Shown here in pieces: positions 9,381 to 16,808 of a stretch of DNA of 37,469 nucleotides. A program made the position numbers and the translations under genes. The stretch is from Candidatus Moraniibacteriota bacterium (lineage in GTDB: Bacteria > Patescibacteriota > Minisyncoccia > Moranbacterales > GCA-2747515), in assembly GCA_947311515.1 (NCBI GenBank), contig CAMZLB010000026.1, positions 1-37,469 on the forward strand, given 5' to 3'. The notes below the pieces were generated by a model that made no database searches, had not been told where the DNA came from, and was given only the letters and a program-made list of their open reading frames with translations. Within the stretch, counting starts at the first letter, position 1; every line of letters starts with the position of its first letter.

Positions 9381-10574
9381 CTACTTTTTAAGTATATCAT
9401 TTATAATATTTATATCGGGGCAGCTGAAGTCATTATGTGGTGAATAAAAACTTTTTCTAGGTCCGTGGCAAGCAGTTTCATCTTTAGGAAGTGGTGTTAT
9501 AAGGGGTAACATAAACCCAATATTTTGTTCAGTTAAGGTTTTGTGTAGGTATTTAAGTGTTTCATGTCTTTTTTTTGTCGGAAATCTTGTGAATGTATTC
9601 ATATCATCACCTATTTCACCATTCCAATCTAAATAAGTTATTACATTGTAAGCTTTACTTTTGTAATCATTATGCCACATGAGTGGCCAACACCAATCTC
9701 CTTTCTTTTTGTGAAACTTTGAGTAACATGGACCGTTTTCAATACTACCATCATCATGGAGTCCTATTCCGCCATCTATAAAATCAAATAATCTCAAATA
9801 ACTTTTTCTAGTTATATCACCAGTCTGTGCACCTATGAATATTTCCATATTTATACTATAGGCGTATTCCCTCATTTCTCTTATTACATTATCGATTTTT
9901 GGGTGATTTTTGTAATCCTCTTCCTGATGTTTAATTTGACCAAATAAAAATACTCGGATCCCACTGTCCATTGCATCTCTAGTTATTTGTCTGAGATATG
10001 ACCTATATTCTTTTTTCTTAAAAGATGGTTTACAAGTATGTTCTCCCCAGAAATTTTTGCTACTTGATCTGCACATATCACTAAAGTTAAAATATCGTTT
10101 TTCATCTCTAAAGTAATAGTCCGATTTTTTATGAATTGCTTCAGCTATGAACATGCTGTACTGTGCATCAATTTTTCCGATTTCTTTAATTTTTTCTCTA
10201 ACTTCTCTGAAGTTTGGAGGGGCTAACCATGTTTCTACTGCTCTGTGAAAGTAATAGCAATTACTATTTTTTGCAATAGGTATATCAATAATTGGTTTAT
10301 TGTATCCAGATAAAAGGCCGTCAGCCACACATCCTTCAGTTTTCATTCTTTCCATATCTGGAGCAGTCCAAGCAAGTTCTAAAGCTTTACTAGGTTTAAC
10401 TAATGACATTTCAATAAGTTTGGGAGTTTTTATAAACGGAGTATTTTCGTCTGATGGTGAGATATCCTTGGAGAAAAGTATTAATCCTATATACAAAAAA
10501 CATAGAAACAGTAAGAGAAAAAAGATTACTTTTAAAAAGGTGATGATAATTTTTTTGAAATCAATTTGTAACAT
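9381..10574 (-). CDS. Membrane-anchored extracytoplasmic protein rich in cysteine, unknown function
   Basis: I do not recognise the family. The 397-residue protein starts with a hydrophobic N-terminal segment (about 10-33) that is either a signal anchor or an uncleaved signal. A large, mostly soluble domain follows, facing outward. That domain has eight cysteines (in GCVADG, SNCYY, DMCRS, HTCKP, GPCYS, DWCWP, TACHG, FSCPD), an even number suited to disulfides. The alternating strand and helix pattern, with aromatic and acidic segments such as GIRVFLFGQI, NMEIFIGAQTGD and VITYLDWNGEIGDD, recalls TIM-barrel glycosidases, but that is only an impression. It is a single gene between tRNA-Arg and a repeat. 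There is no Shine-Dalgarno sequence before the ATG; a possible extended -10 lies at 10618-10626. Confidence 0.75.
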   Translation of the reverse strand: MLQIDFKKIIITFLKVIFFLLLFLCFLYIGLILFSKDISPSDENTPFIKTPKLIEMSLVKPSKALELAWTAPDMERMKTEGCVADGLLSGYNKPIIDIPIAKNSNCYYFHRAVETWLAPPNFREVREKIKEIGKIDAQYSMFIAEAIHKKSDYYFRDEKRYFNFSDMCRSSSKNFWGEHTCKPSFKKKEYRSYLRQITRDAMDSGIRVFLFGQIKHQEEDYKNHPKIDNVIREMREYAYSINMEIFIGAQTGDITRKSYLRLFDFIDGGIGLHDDGSIENGPCYSKFHKKKGDWCWPLMWHNDYKSKAYNVITYLDWNGEIGDDMNTFTRFPTKKRHETLKYLHKTLTEQNIGFMLPLITPLPKDETACHGPRKSFYSPHNDFSCPDINIINDILKK

Positions 10575-10617
10575 ATCTTTTATATAGTTTCTTAGGCAGG
10601 ATTTGAAGTATAAGTTT

Positions 10618-10626
10618 ATTATAGCA
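10618..10626 (-). promoter_or_regulatory. Extended -10 promoter of the cysteine-rich exported protein
   Basis: The minus strand reads TGCTATAAT, an extended -10 box. It lies 44 bases before the start codon at 10574. The -35 region is weak, which is tolerated with an extended -10. Confidence 0.4.
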
Positions 10627-10736
10627 ATTTTAGATGGGTTGTACTATAAAATGTGTGTAAATGTCAATTACAAATAAAAATGTTGTGAGTAATTTTTGGA
10701 TAGAGATACTACCTTTTTAAATTTATTAATTATTTA

Positions 10737-10915
10737 AATCCTTATTGAGAAGGAATTATAAAATTAACTTATTGGTAAAAAAAAGAAAATAAATACAAAT
10801 ATAGTTTTAAAGGTCTTTATTTGTAGGGTTTTTGTAAGTTGTCCTTTGCAAAAAATAATAAAAAGAGTAATTTTTAGAGTTTTGCAGGAACTCCTTAAAT
10901 ACAAAAATTTTATTA
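10737..10915. repeat. Dispersed repeat B, copy 2
   Basis: This is the second copy of the element at 8866-9010. It shares the blocks AATATAGTTTTAAAG and AAAAAATAATAAAAAG and the surrounding A-rich context, with an insertion of about 25 bases between them. It lies upstream of the small lipoprotein gene. Confidence 0.6.
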
Positions 10916-11016
10916 TTTTACTTGACTTACTAGAAACTTTATTTTTATTTAAAATGTTATTAATATCTAATAGGTGTTGTTCTTTTTTGCGATAAATTTA
11001 AAAAAAGGAGTCAATA

Positions 11017-11223
11017 ATGAAAAAAACATTATCGACAACAATCGCATTGCTTACAGTAATTAATTTTACAGGATGTAACGCTAGTAATATTTGGAATATT
11101 TCTCTAAAAAATGTAACTAGAGAGGTTACTAGGAGCGGAGTAAATACACAAAAACAGATCAGAAGATTTGGTAGGGATATCAGTGCTGAGTTTAGAAGAT
11201 TTAGAAGGAGAATATTAAAATAG
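11017..11223 (+). CDS. Small lipoprotein, entericidin-like in pattern
   Basis: This is a 68-residue protein with an N-terminal signal ending in a lipobox-like FTGC (Cys20), followed by Asn and Ala. The mature part is short and very basic (many Arg and Lys, ending FRRFRRRILK). The TGCN start and the later RRFGRDIS segment recall entericidin-type small lipoproteins (TGCN...GFGEDI in the E. coli proteins). The likeness is short and the basic tail is different. It has the strongest Shine-Dalgarno sequence in the window (AAAAGGAG, 7 bases before ATG), which supports translation. It stands alone. If the likeness is real it could be a membrane-active toxin or antidote-type peptide; otherwise it is just a basic lipoprotein. 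Confidence 0.65.
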   Translation: MKKTLSTTIALLTVINFTGCNASNIWNISLKNVTREVTRSGVNTQKQIRRFGRDISAEFRRFRRRILK

Positions 11224-11533
11224 ATATGATTATTCACAGAGTTCTATGAAAACATGGAGCTCCATTTACTTTTTGTAGGACCTGTTCAAGTATTTCATTT
11301 CAGATAAAAAATTCCAATATTCTTACTAAATTTCACAATTTCTGTCTAAAAATATGAAAATTTCACAAAAATCAATAGATTTTATATAGGTTCTAATAAA
11401 TTTTAAGTTTGACTATATTATAAAAATATAGTAATATACTACAGTAGTTTATTTTAATAATACTTAAAGACAGTTAAATTGTTTTGATTTAAAAATAAAA
11501 TATTCTAGTATACTTTTCATAAGGAGATGATTA
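11224..11533. other. Intergenic region with repeat copy A2 and a palindrome
   Basis: This holds a perfect 12-base palindrome, ATGGAGCTCCAT, at 11254-11265, and repeat copy A2. The right part leads to the strong ribosome binding site of the nucleotidyltransferase-like gene. I see no gene. Confidence 0.5.
11284..11396. repeat. Dispersed repeat A, copy 2
   Basis: This matches 4079-4182. Here the left flank reads GGACCTGTTCAAG, and the reverse complement of the right edge reads AGAACCTATATAAAATC. The copy may therefore have short, imperfect inverted ends (about GRACCTRT), as a miniature inverted-repeat element would. It carries no coding capacity. Confidence 0.6.
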
Positions 11534-12490
11534 ATGAAAGTAAAAAAATTTTATGATGAAGTAGTACAAATAACTACTAGTTATTTGACAAAAAAAGAAA
11601 AAGCGGTTAATTTAATTAATTTAATTAATGACAATAGGAATATTGATATTAGTGGAGTTATTGATTTTTTTATAAAAAGTAATTTTGAAAAATATTCGGA
11701 ATATAATAAGGTAGTATATGGTACTTTCTTAAGATTACAGATTATCTTTGAATGTAAAAAATATTTATTTTTACAAGAGTCTGTCGAAGGAATGATTCTT
11801 GGAGGTTCTATGTCGTATGGTCCATTTTATAATGTTAGACATTATGATAATGATAGTCTTTCTTCTGATATTGATTTAATAGTTATTACTACTGATAATT
11901 CGTATTCTGTGGATTTTGATTGTTTGAGTGGAATTATAAAGGATTCTTCTATAAAATCATTTAAAAATAGAAAAGAATTATGTGCAGAAGGTAAATCTTT
12001 TGTTTCAATAGATACGTTCAGTCATAGATTTATAATGAAAGAAGGAGGATTTTATGTAAGTGTACATTTCATAACAAAAGAAAAATTCAAGCAAATCTGT
12101 TCTTTGTCTGCAGAAAAACAAGGACATTTATATTTATCGGATTATAAAGAAGATCCATACAGAAAAGATAGGACTGTAGAATTTTCAGTTTGTGGAACAG
12201 AGGTTGTGTGTGAGACTCCTAGTAGAAAAGTTGATGGGGGATTCATTGCAAAAATACCTTGGTATGGAGTCGTAAATGGAGAGATTGCGCCTGGACTGTT
12301 TTTAAATAATATATCTCCTAGGTTCAACGTAATTGAGGGTTCAAGTTATTTAGTAAAAAAAAATGTTCAGATTTTAAATGATATCCTTGTAGGAAATGCA
12401 ACTTATAAAAATGGTAGTATATACAAGGCTCATATTAGAAGAGGTAGATTTATGGAAAATCTAGATAAAATTCCTAATTTATTTGTCTGA
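11534..12490 (+). CDS. Nucleotidyltransferase-superfamily protein, substrate unknown
   Basis: The 318-residue soluble protein carries the signature of the DNA polymerase beta-like nucleotidyltransferase fold. GGSMSYG at 90-96 is followed by SDIDLIVIT at 111-119, where the two Asp (112 and 114) would bind metal. Between them lies a longer loop than usual. The N-terminal 85 residues are helical, and the part after 190 is unlike any family I can name. Relatives move AMP or another nucleotide to antibiotics, RNA or protein; the substrate here is unknown. It has a strong ribosome binding site (AAGGAGATGA) and is a single gene ended by the hairpin terminator at 12500-12559. Confidence 0.75.
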   Translation: MKVKKFYDEVVQITTSYLTKKEKAVNLINLINDNRNIDISGVIDFFIKSNFEKYSEYNKVVYGTFLRLQIIFECKKYLFLQESVEGMILGGSMSYGPFYNVRHYDNDSLSSDIDLIVITTDNSYSVDFDCLSGIIKDSSIKSFKNRKELCAEGKSFVSIDTFSHRFIMKEGGFYVSVHFITKEKFKQICSLSAEKQGHLYLSDYKEDPYRKDRTVEFSVCGTEVVCETPSRKVDGGFIAKIPWYGVVNGEIAPGLFLNNISPRFNVIEGSSYLVKKNVQILNDILVGNATYKNGSIYKAHIRRGRFMENLDKIPNLFV

Positions 12491-12499
12491 ATATATATA

Positions 12500-12559
12500 A
12501 AGTCTGTACCATATTTAATGCGTTAATATAAAACGTTATTAAAATGGTCAGGCTTTTTT
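12500..12559 (+). terminator. Rho-independent terminator after the nucleotidyltransferase-like gene
   Basis: The left arm AAGTCTGTACCAT pairs with ATGGTCAGGCTT, with one bulge and one G-T pair. The inner AATGCGTT and ACGTTATT extend the stem. A run of T follows (CTTTTTTATTTTT). It lies between convergent genes, so it may also insulate gpmI. Confidence 0.75.
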
Positions 12560-12563
12560 ATTT

Positions 12564-14051
12564 TTAGTAAAGTGGTATATCCATTTCTTTTGGAATTTTT
12601 AAATTTAGCAACTTAAGAATTGTTGGTGCTATGTTATTTAGTCCACCATTAGTTATTTTTTTTATATCTTTGTCAATCACAAAGCAATAAACATCATTTG
12701 TTGTATGTTTTGTAAGAGGTTTATTATCCAAGGTCTTCACTTCCTCACAATTTCCATGGTCACTAGTCAAAACTATTGAGTAATTTCCTTCTTTTGCTTT
12801 TTCTAAAATTCTACCAATTTGAGTATCTACACACTCCATAGCTTTAAGAGTCGCTTCATAATTTGCAGTATGTCCTACCATGTCACAGTTTGCAAAATTT
12901 ACTACGATAAAATCAGTATTTTCTGCCATGTATTCAAGGGTCTTATTACAAACTTCACTTGCACTCATTTCTGGTTGTAAATCATAGGTTTTTACAGAAG
13001 GACTTTGTACAAGTGCTCTCTTTTCTTCAGTAAAGGGAGTTTCAAGACCTCCATTAAAAAAGAAGGTAATGTGTGCATATTTTTCAGTTTCAGCAATTCT
13101 TGCTTGAGTTAAATTATTTTTTGATATTACTTCACCAAGTGTATTTTTTGACACTTCTTTGGGAAAAATTATATCACAATTAAATTTTTCATCATATTCC
13201 GTCATCGTAAGGCAATTTTTGATAATAAATTTTCGATCAAATTTATCAAAATTGTTTTGTGTTATTGCTTCTGTTATAGATCTTATTCTATCATTTCTAA
13301 AATTTATAAACATAAATCCATCAGATTTTTTTGCTCCAGTATAGTCCCTGAAGGATACAGGTTTTATGAATTCATCAAATATTCCATCCTTGTAAGAATT
13401 ATCGATATATTCTTCTATAGTTAAGTTTGTTTTAGGATTACAATTTATTATTGCTTCGTAAGCTTTTTTTATTTCATTCCATTTTTTATCTCTATCCATT
13501 GAGTAATATCTTCCTGATATCGTAGCGATTAGTATATTTTTATTATCGCCCAATTCATTATCCAGTAAAAGCAAATATTTTTTTATACTATCAGGAGAAA
13601 CATCTCTTCCATCGGAAAATATATGTAAATATACTTGTTTTTTATTTGCACAAAGTTTTGCAATGTGTAAAAAATGGTCAATGTGAGAATGAACGCCACC
13701 GTCACTTAAAAGTCCTGCTATATGTATAGAGTTACTATTTTTGATAAACTTAGCTATATTTTTATTATTTTTAAGTGTATTTTTTTTTATAGAATTGTTT
13801 ATTTTTATTATATTTTGATATAATACTCTACCACTTCCTATTACCTGATGACCCACTTCAGAATTTCCCATTTGCCCAGTTGGTAGTCCAATACACTTAC
13901 CAGAGGTTTTTAATAATGAATTTGGCACAGTTTCAAATAATTTATCATAAATCGGTGTTTTTGCATTTAGAAATGCATTGTATTTCTTCTGTTTGCTATG
14001 GCCAAGACCATCTGTTATTATAAGTATTACTTTTTTTTTCTTCTTTTTCAT
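12564..14051 (-). CDS. gpmI: 2,3-bisphosphoglycerate-independent phosphoglycerate mutase
   Basis: This glycolytic enzyme interconverts 3-phosphoglycerate and 2-phosphoglycerate through a phosphoserine intermediate and two metal ions. The 495-residue protein is near the usual length of about 510. It shows the N-terminal metal site TDGLG (13-17), the phosphorylated serine in MGNSEVGH (Ser64), the substrate-binding HSH in GGVHSHIDH, SDGRDVSP, GRYYSMDRD, and the C-terminal metal motifs NFANCDMVGH and TSDHGN. It is cytoplasmic. The gene stands alone and diverges from the esterase gene. The start is the ATG at 14051, which gives a lysine-rich start and needs no Shine-Dalgarno sequence; a TATAAT at 14087-14092 (minus strand) may be its -10. 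Confidence 0.97.
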   Translation of the reverse strand: MKKKKKKVILIITDGLGHSKQKKYNAFLNAKTPIYDKLFETVPNSLLKTSGKCIGLPTGQMGNSEVGHQVIGSGRVLYQNIIKINNSIKKNTLKNNKNIAKFIKNSNSIHIAGLLSDGGVHSHIDHFLHIAKLCANKKQVYLHIFSDGRDVSPDSIKKYLLLLDNELGDNKNILIATISGRYYSMDRDKKWNEIKKAYEAIINCNPKTNLTIEEYIDNSYKDGIFDEFIKPVSFRDYTGAKKSDGFMFINFRNDRIRSITEAITQNNFDKFDRKFIIKNCLTMTEYDEKFNCDIIFPKEVSKNTLGEVISKNNLTQARIAETEKYAHITFFFNGGLETPFTEEKRALVQSPSVKTYDLQPEMSASEVCNKTLEYMAENTDFIVVNFANCDMVGHTANYEATLKAMECVDTQIGRILEKAKEGNYSIVLTSDHGNCEEVKTLDNKPLTKHTTNDVYCFVIDKDIKKITNGGLNNIAPTILKLLNLKIPKEMDIPLY

Positions 14052-14086
14052 ATAACTGATTTTTAGCGTTAGTTAATAATAAGTTC

Positions 14087-14092
14087 ATTATA
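14087..14092 (-). promoter_or_regulatory. Probable -10 box of gpmI
   Basis: A perfect TATAAT on the minus strand, preceded by TGT, lies about 35 bases before the gpmI ATG. The -35 region is poor. Confidence 0.4.
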
Positions 14093-14134
14093 ACATTAAA
14101 GATAATTCGCAAAACTATAAGTATTACTTTTTCT

Positions 14135-14176
14135 AAAACACACTTACAAAAACTATAGCTTTTGTAAGTGTGTTTT
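14135..14176. terminator. Perfect 17-bp hairpin between divergent genes
   Basis: The left arm 14135-14151 and right arm 14160-14176 pair over 17 bases without a mismatch, around the loop ACTATAGC. On the plus strand it is followed by a T-rich stretch; on the minus strand it is followed by AGAAAAAGTAA, with no T run. It has the form of a terminator, yet it sits upstream of both gpmI and the esterase gene. It may be the remnant of a lost gene, insulate the two promoters, or end a short RNA. Confidence 0.5.
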
Positions 14177-14243
14177 AGATTTATTTGTATTTTTTTACTA
14201 GTTTTAGTTTTATAATTTCTCCTTGAATGTATTTCAAAAATAC

Positions 14244-14272
14244 TTGATTGCAATAAGTAATAGGTATATAAT
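14244..14272 (+). promoter_or_regulatory. Promoter of the esterase-glycosyltransferase operon
   Basis: There is a -35 TTGATT (14244-14249), an exact 17-base spacer and a perfect -10 TATAAT (14267-14272). The expected start of transcription falls at about 14279-14280, which is the A of the ATG. The mRNA would then be leaderless. Confidence 0.65.
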
Positions 14273-14279
14273 GTACTAT

Positions 14280-15122
14280 ATGAATAATCAGGTTAATATT
14301 GTAAACAAGGAAAAACTTGAAAAGGACGGATGTTTACCAGATCATATAAAAAAGTATTATAAAAATATTAACATTGTAAATGATTCTTTTTATTTTAAGG
14401 GAAATAACGGTAAGGGAATATTGCTTATACATGGATGGACATCTACTCCATATGAAATGAGAGCTTTTGGTGAATATTTAAATAAAGTAGGATTTTCTGT
14501 TTATGCACCGCTTTTATCTGGGCATGGAACTAGACCTGAAGATTTGGAGAATATTAGCTGGAAAGATTGGAAAAAAGATGTATTTAGAGCATATGATAAG
14601 CTTTTTGATGAATGTGAGCAAGTTTTTGTTGGAGGTATGTCTTTTGGTGGAACGCTTTCATTATTACTTGCACGTAAAAAGAATGTGGCGGGAATCATTC
14701 TTATGAGTACTCCGTATAAAATGAGATATGAGAAAATGTTTAGACATTTAGCAAAGGTGGTTTTATATTTTCGTGCATATAAAAATAAAAGTTATTTTAG
14801 GATACTTGGTAGTAATGAGATGTGCCTTACTCAAGTAGTAGCTTATCAAAAATATCCCATAATAAGTCTTTATGAAGTTCATTATGCGATAAAAATGTCG
14901 TTACAAAAATTGAATGAAATAATAAGTCCTACTATGATAATTCAATCTAGGAATGATCATGTAATTTCCAGAGGGAGCATGAAGGATTTAGGGAAAAGCT
15001 TAGGATCTAGATTTGTGAAAAAAAGAAAAATAAAAAATGCGTATCATAATTTTATAGGAGACACAAGGAATGAATATATTTTTGATGAAATTATTGAGTT
15101 CATGAGAGAATGTGATAAATAA
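14280..15122 (+). CDS. Alpha/beta-hydrolase, carboxylesterase / monoacylglycerol lipase type
   Basis: This is a serine esterase of the Est30/monoacylglycerol lipase type. Numbered from the ATG at 14280 it has 280 residues. The oxyanion HGW lies at 51-53, the nucleophile in GMSFGG is Ser121, the acid is Asp226 in SRNDHVIS, and the base is His256 in AYHNF. GHGTRPEDLE and the DW motif near 97 are typical of this group. I preferred this ATG to the TTG at 14223 because the promoter at 14244-14272 lies inside that longer reading. There is no signal peptide. It is followed 17 bases later by a glycolipid-type glycosyltransferase, so a role in acylglycerol turnover is plausible; the true substrate is unknown. 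Confidence 0.88.
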   Translation: MNNQVNIVNKEKLEKDGCLPDHIKKYYKNINIVNDSFYFKGNNGKGILLIHGWTSTPYEMRAFGEYLNKVGFSVYAPLLSGHGTRPEDLENISWKDWKKDVFRAYDKLFDECEQVFVGGMSFGGTLSLLLARKKNVAGIILMSTPYKMRYEKMFRHLAKVVLYFRAYKNKSYFRILGSNEMCLTQVVAYQKYPIISLYEVHYAIKMSLQKLNEIISPTMIIQSRNDHVISRGSMKDLGKSLGSRFVKKRKIKNAYHNFIGDTRNEYIFDEIIEFMRECDK

Positions 15123-15139
15123 TTATTTGTACTAAAGTT

Positions 15140-16300
15140 ATGCATATAGGAATATTTACAAACAATTACCTTCCAAATCCATATGGAGTGAGTACATCTG
15201 TAGAAGGGTTTCGAAAGGGATTGGAGAAAAAAGGACATAGGATTTCAATTTTTGCACCAACATGGTGTGACGAAGTTTATGAGGATTCATCTAATATCTA
15301 TAGATATCCATCGTTTAAAGTGCCTACAAAGGTTTCTTTTTCTATTGCAGTTCCATATTCTTCAAAAATAGACAAAGAGATTAGGAGTATGAAATTTGAT
15401 TTAATTCATGCACAGCATCCAAATTTGATAGGAGCTCAAGCAAAACGTTGGGCAAAAGAAAAAAATATTCCTTTGATTTATACATGGCATTCTATATACG
15501 ATAAATATGCACATTATGCTTCGCCTATTCCAGAAAAAATTGCAGCAAAATGGGTAATAGATAATGCTATAAAGTTTGCAAAAAATGCGGATCATGTAAT
15601 TGTTCCAACAAAATCAATGCTTGAAATAATTAAAGACAAAGGGTTTTCTCATGATAATGTTCATATTATACACTCTGGTGTTGATAAAGATCTTTTTTCT
15701 AATCCAGAAGGAAATAAGTTAAGAAGTGAATATGATATACCAGATGATGCAATATTACTCATGTCTATATCTCGAATGACTGAAGAGAAGAATGTTTGTT
15801 TTTTGGCAAGGGTAATTAAAAAGGTGCTAATACGTAATAAAGATGCGTATTTTTTATTTGGTGGAGAGGGAGATTTATTTTATGAGGTACGTGAAATTTT
15901 GAGAGATGAATTAATTAGTGGTAGGATTATATTCGTTGGTAAAATTGATAGAGAATTGATTAAGAATTACTTAGATGCGGCTGATATATTTGTGTATGCA
16001 TCAATCACGGAAACTCAAGGCACAATTATTTCAGAGGCAATGTATATGGGGTTACCAGTAGTCGCAGTAAAGGCTAGCGGGGTAAAAGATATGGTTATTG
16101 ATGGTAGAACTGGATATTTAACAGATGAGTCTATAGATGATATGGTTTATGCTGTTCTTAGATGTATAACTGAGGATTCTGATAGACAGAGTCTTGCTAA
16201 AGAGGCTGAACTATATGCAAAAGAAAACTACACTATAGAAGTATGTACAGAAAAATTATTGGATGTTTATAATCAAGCGATTCTTGGGAATAGGATATAG
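15140..16300 (+). CDS. Family 4 glycosyltransferase, probably diacylglycerol glucosyltransferase-like
   Basis: This 386-residue GT-B enzyme starts IGIFTNNYLPNPYGVSTSV, the pattern of processive or monoglucosyl-diacylglycerol synthases and related GT4 enzymes. LIYTWHSIYDKYAHY near 110-125 also fits that group. The nucleotide-sugar-binding C-terminal domain has the E-x7-E motif (Glu near 291 and 299, in ETQGTIISEAM), followed by GLPVVA. There is no membrane span; such enzymes bind the inner face of the membrane. The substrate assignment to diacylglycerol rests on overall likeness and on the lipid esterase just upstream. Another lipid-linked or protein-bound acceptor is possible. Confidence 0.88.
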   Translation: MHIGIFTNNYLPNPYGVSTSVEGFRKGLEKKGHRISIFAPTWCDEVYEDSSNIYRYPSFKVPTKVSFSIAVPYSSKIDKEIRSMKFDLIHAQHPNLIGAQAKRWAKEKNIPLIYTWHSIYDKYAHYASPIPEKIAAKWVIDNAIKFAKNADHVIVPTKSMLEIIKDKGFSHDNVHIIHSGVDKDLFSNPEGNKLRSEYDIPDDAILLMSISRMTEEKNVCFLARVIKKVLIRNKDAYFLFGGEGDLFYEVREILRDELISGRIIFVGKIDRELIKNYLDAADIFVYASITETQGTIISEAMYMGLPVVAVKASGVKDMVIDGRTGYLTDESIDDMVYAVLRCITEDSDRQSLAKEAELYAKENYTIEVCTEKLLDVYNQAILGNRI

Positions 16301-16343
16301 TTATGCTATTATTTAATTAATAAAATAATATGGATTAATTATA

Positions 16344-16799
16344 ATGATTATGAATGTGCAGGAATTTAGAGATAATGTTAATTTAGATTCAATAGTAAAA
16401 ATAAAAAATGAAGAGTTTGGAGTAGAAGAAATTATAGAGTTAAAAACAGATGAAGGATATATATATCAAGAAGTTTTTTTGGATGATGGAAGTGTTCTAA
16501 TAGACAATTTAGAGGAGGAATTATTTATTGTAGCTCATCAGGTAAATTTAGATATAGAAGAACCATTTCCAAAAAACATTGAGTTTGATTCAAAAAAATT
16601 TGAATTTAATAGTTCCATATATGTAATAGTAAATAATGTTATTTCTGGGGATTTATTTTCCAAAGGAGATGGAGAAAGTGTTTGGAATTATCAGTCTGAA
16701 GATGATAAAAGAATTATAATAATTATTGATTCTGATACTGAGGAAAGAATTGATTTATATGGAGATATTGTTTTATCTGATGAAATATCATTGATTTAA
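16344..16799 (+). CDS. Small cytoplasmic DUF4178-like protein
   Basis: The 151-residue acidic protein consists almost wholly of predicted beta strands. Two short strand-rich halves, with patterns such as YIYQEVFLDDG and RIDLYGDIVLSDEI, recall DUF4178 domains, but I cannot confirm that without a profile search. There is no signal peptide or membrane span. It lies between the glycosyltransferase and the LD-carboxypeptidase on the same strand, with gaps of 43 and 9 bases, and is probably in one operon with the latter. The biochemical role is unknown. Confidence 0.7.
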   Translation: MIMNVQEFRDNVNLDSIVKIKNEEFGVEEIIELKTDEGYIYQEVFLDDGSVLIDNLEEELFIVAHQVNLDIEEPFPKNIEFDSKKFEFNSSIYVIVNNVISGDLFSKGDGESVWNYQSEDDKRIIIIIDSDTEERIDLYGDIVLSDEISLI

Positions 16800-16808
16800 T
16801 TTTTTGTG

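Larger units (their letters stand above)
10575..11016. other. Non-coding stretch with repeat copy B2 and promoters
   Basis: This region lies between the divergent cysteine-rich protein (minus) and the small lipoprotein (plus). It holds repeat copy B2. Within B2 a plus-strand frame stays open from about 10757 to 10991 but has no credible start codon, so I do not call it a gene. A TTGACT at about 10921 could serve the lipoprotein, although the -10 is poor. Confidence 0.45.

Noticed and set aside
10757-10993. Open plus-strand frame within repeat B2
   Set aside because: No credible start codon; the matching frame in copy B1 contains a TAA.
13996-14253. Minus-strand 85-codon frame overlapping the gpmI start
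   Set aside because: It runs through the perfect hairpin and the gpmI promoter region in another frame and has no motif or ribosome binding site.
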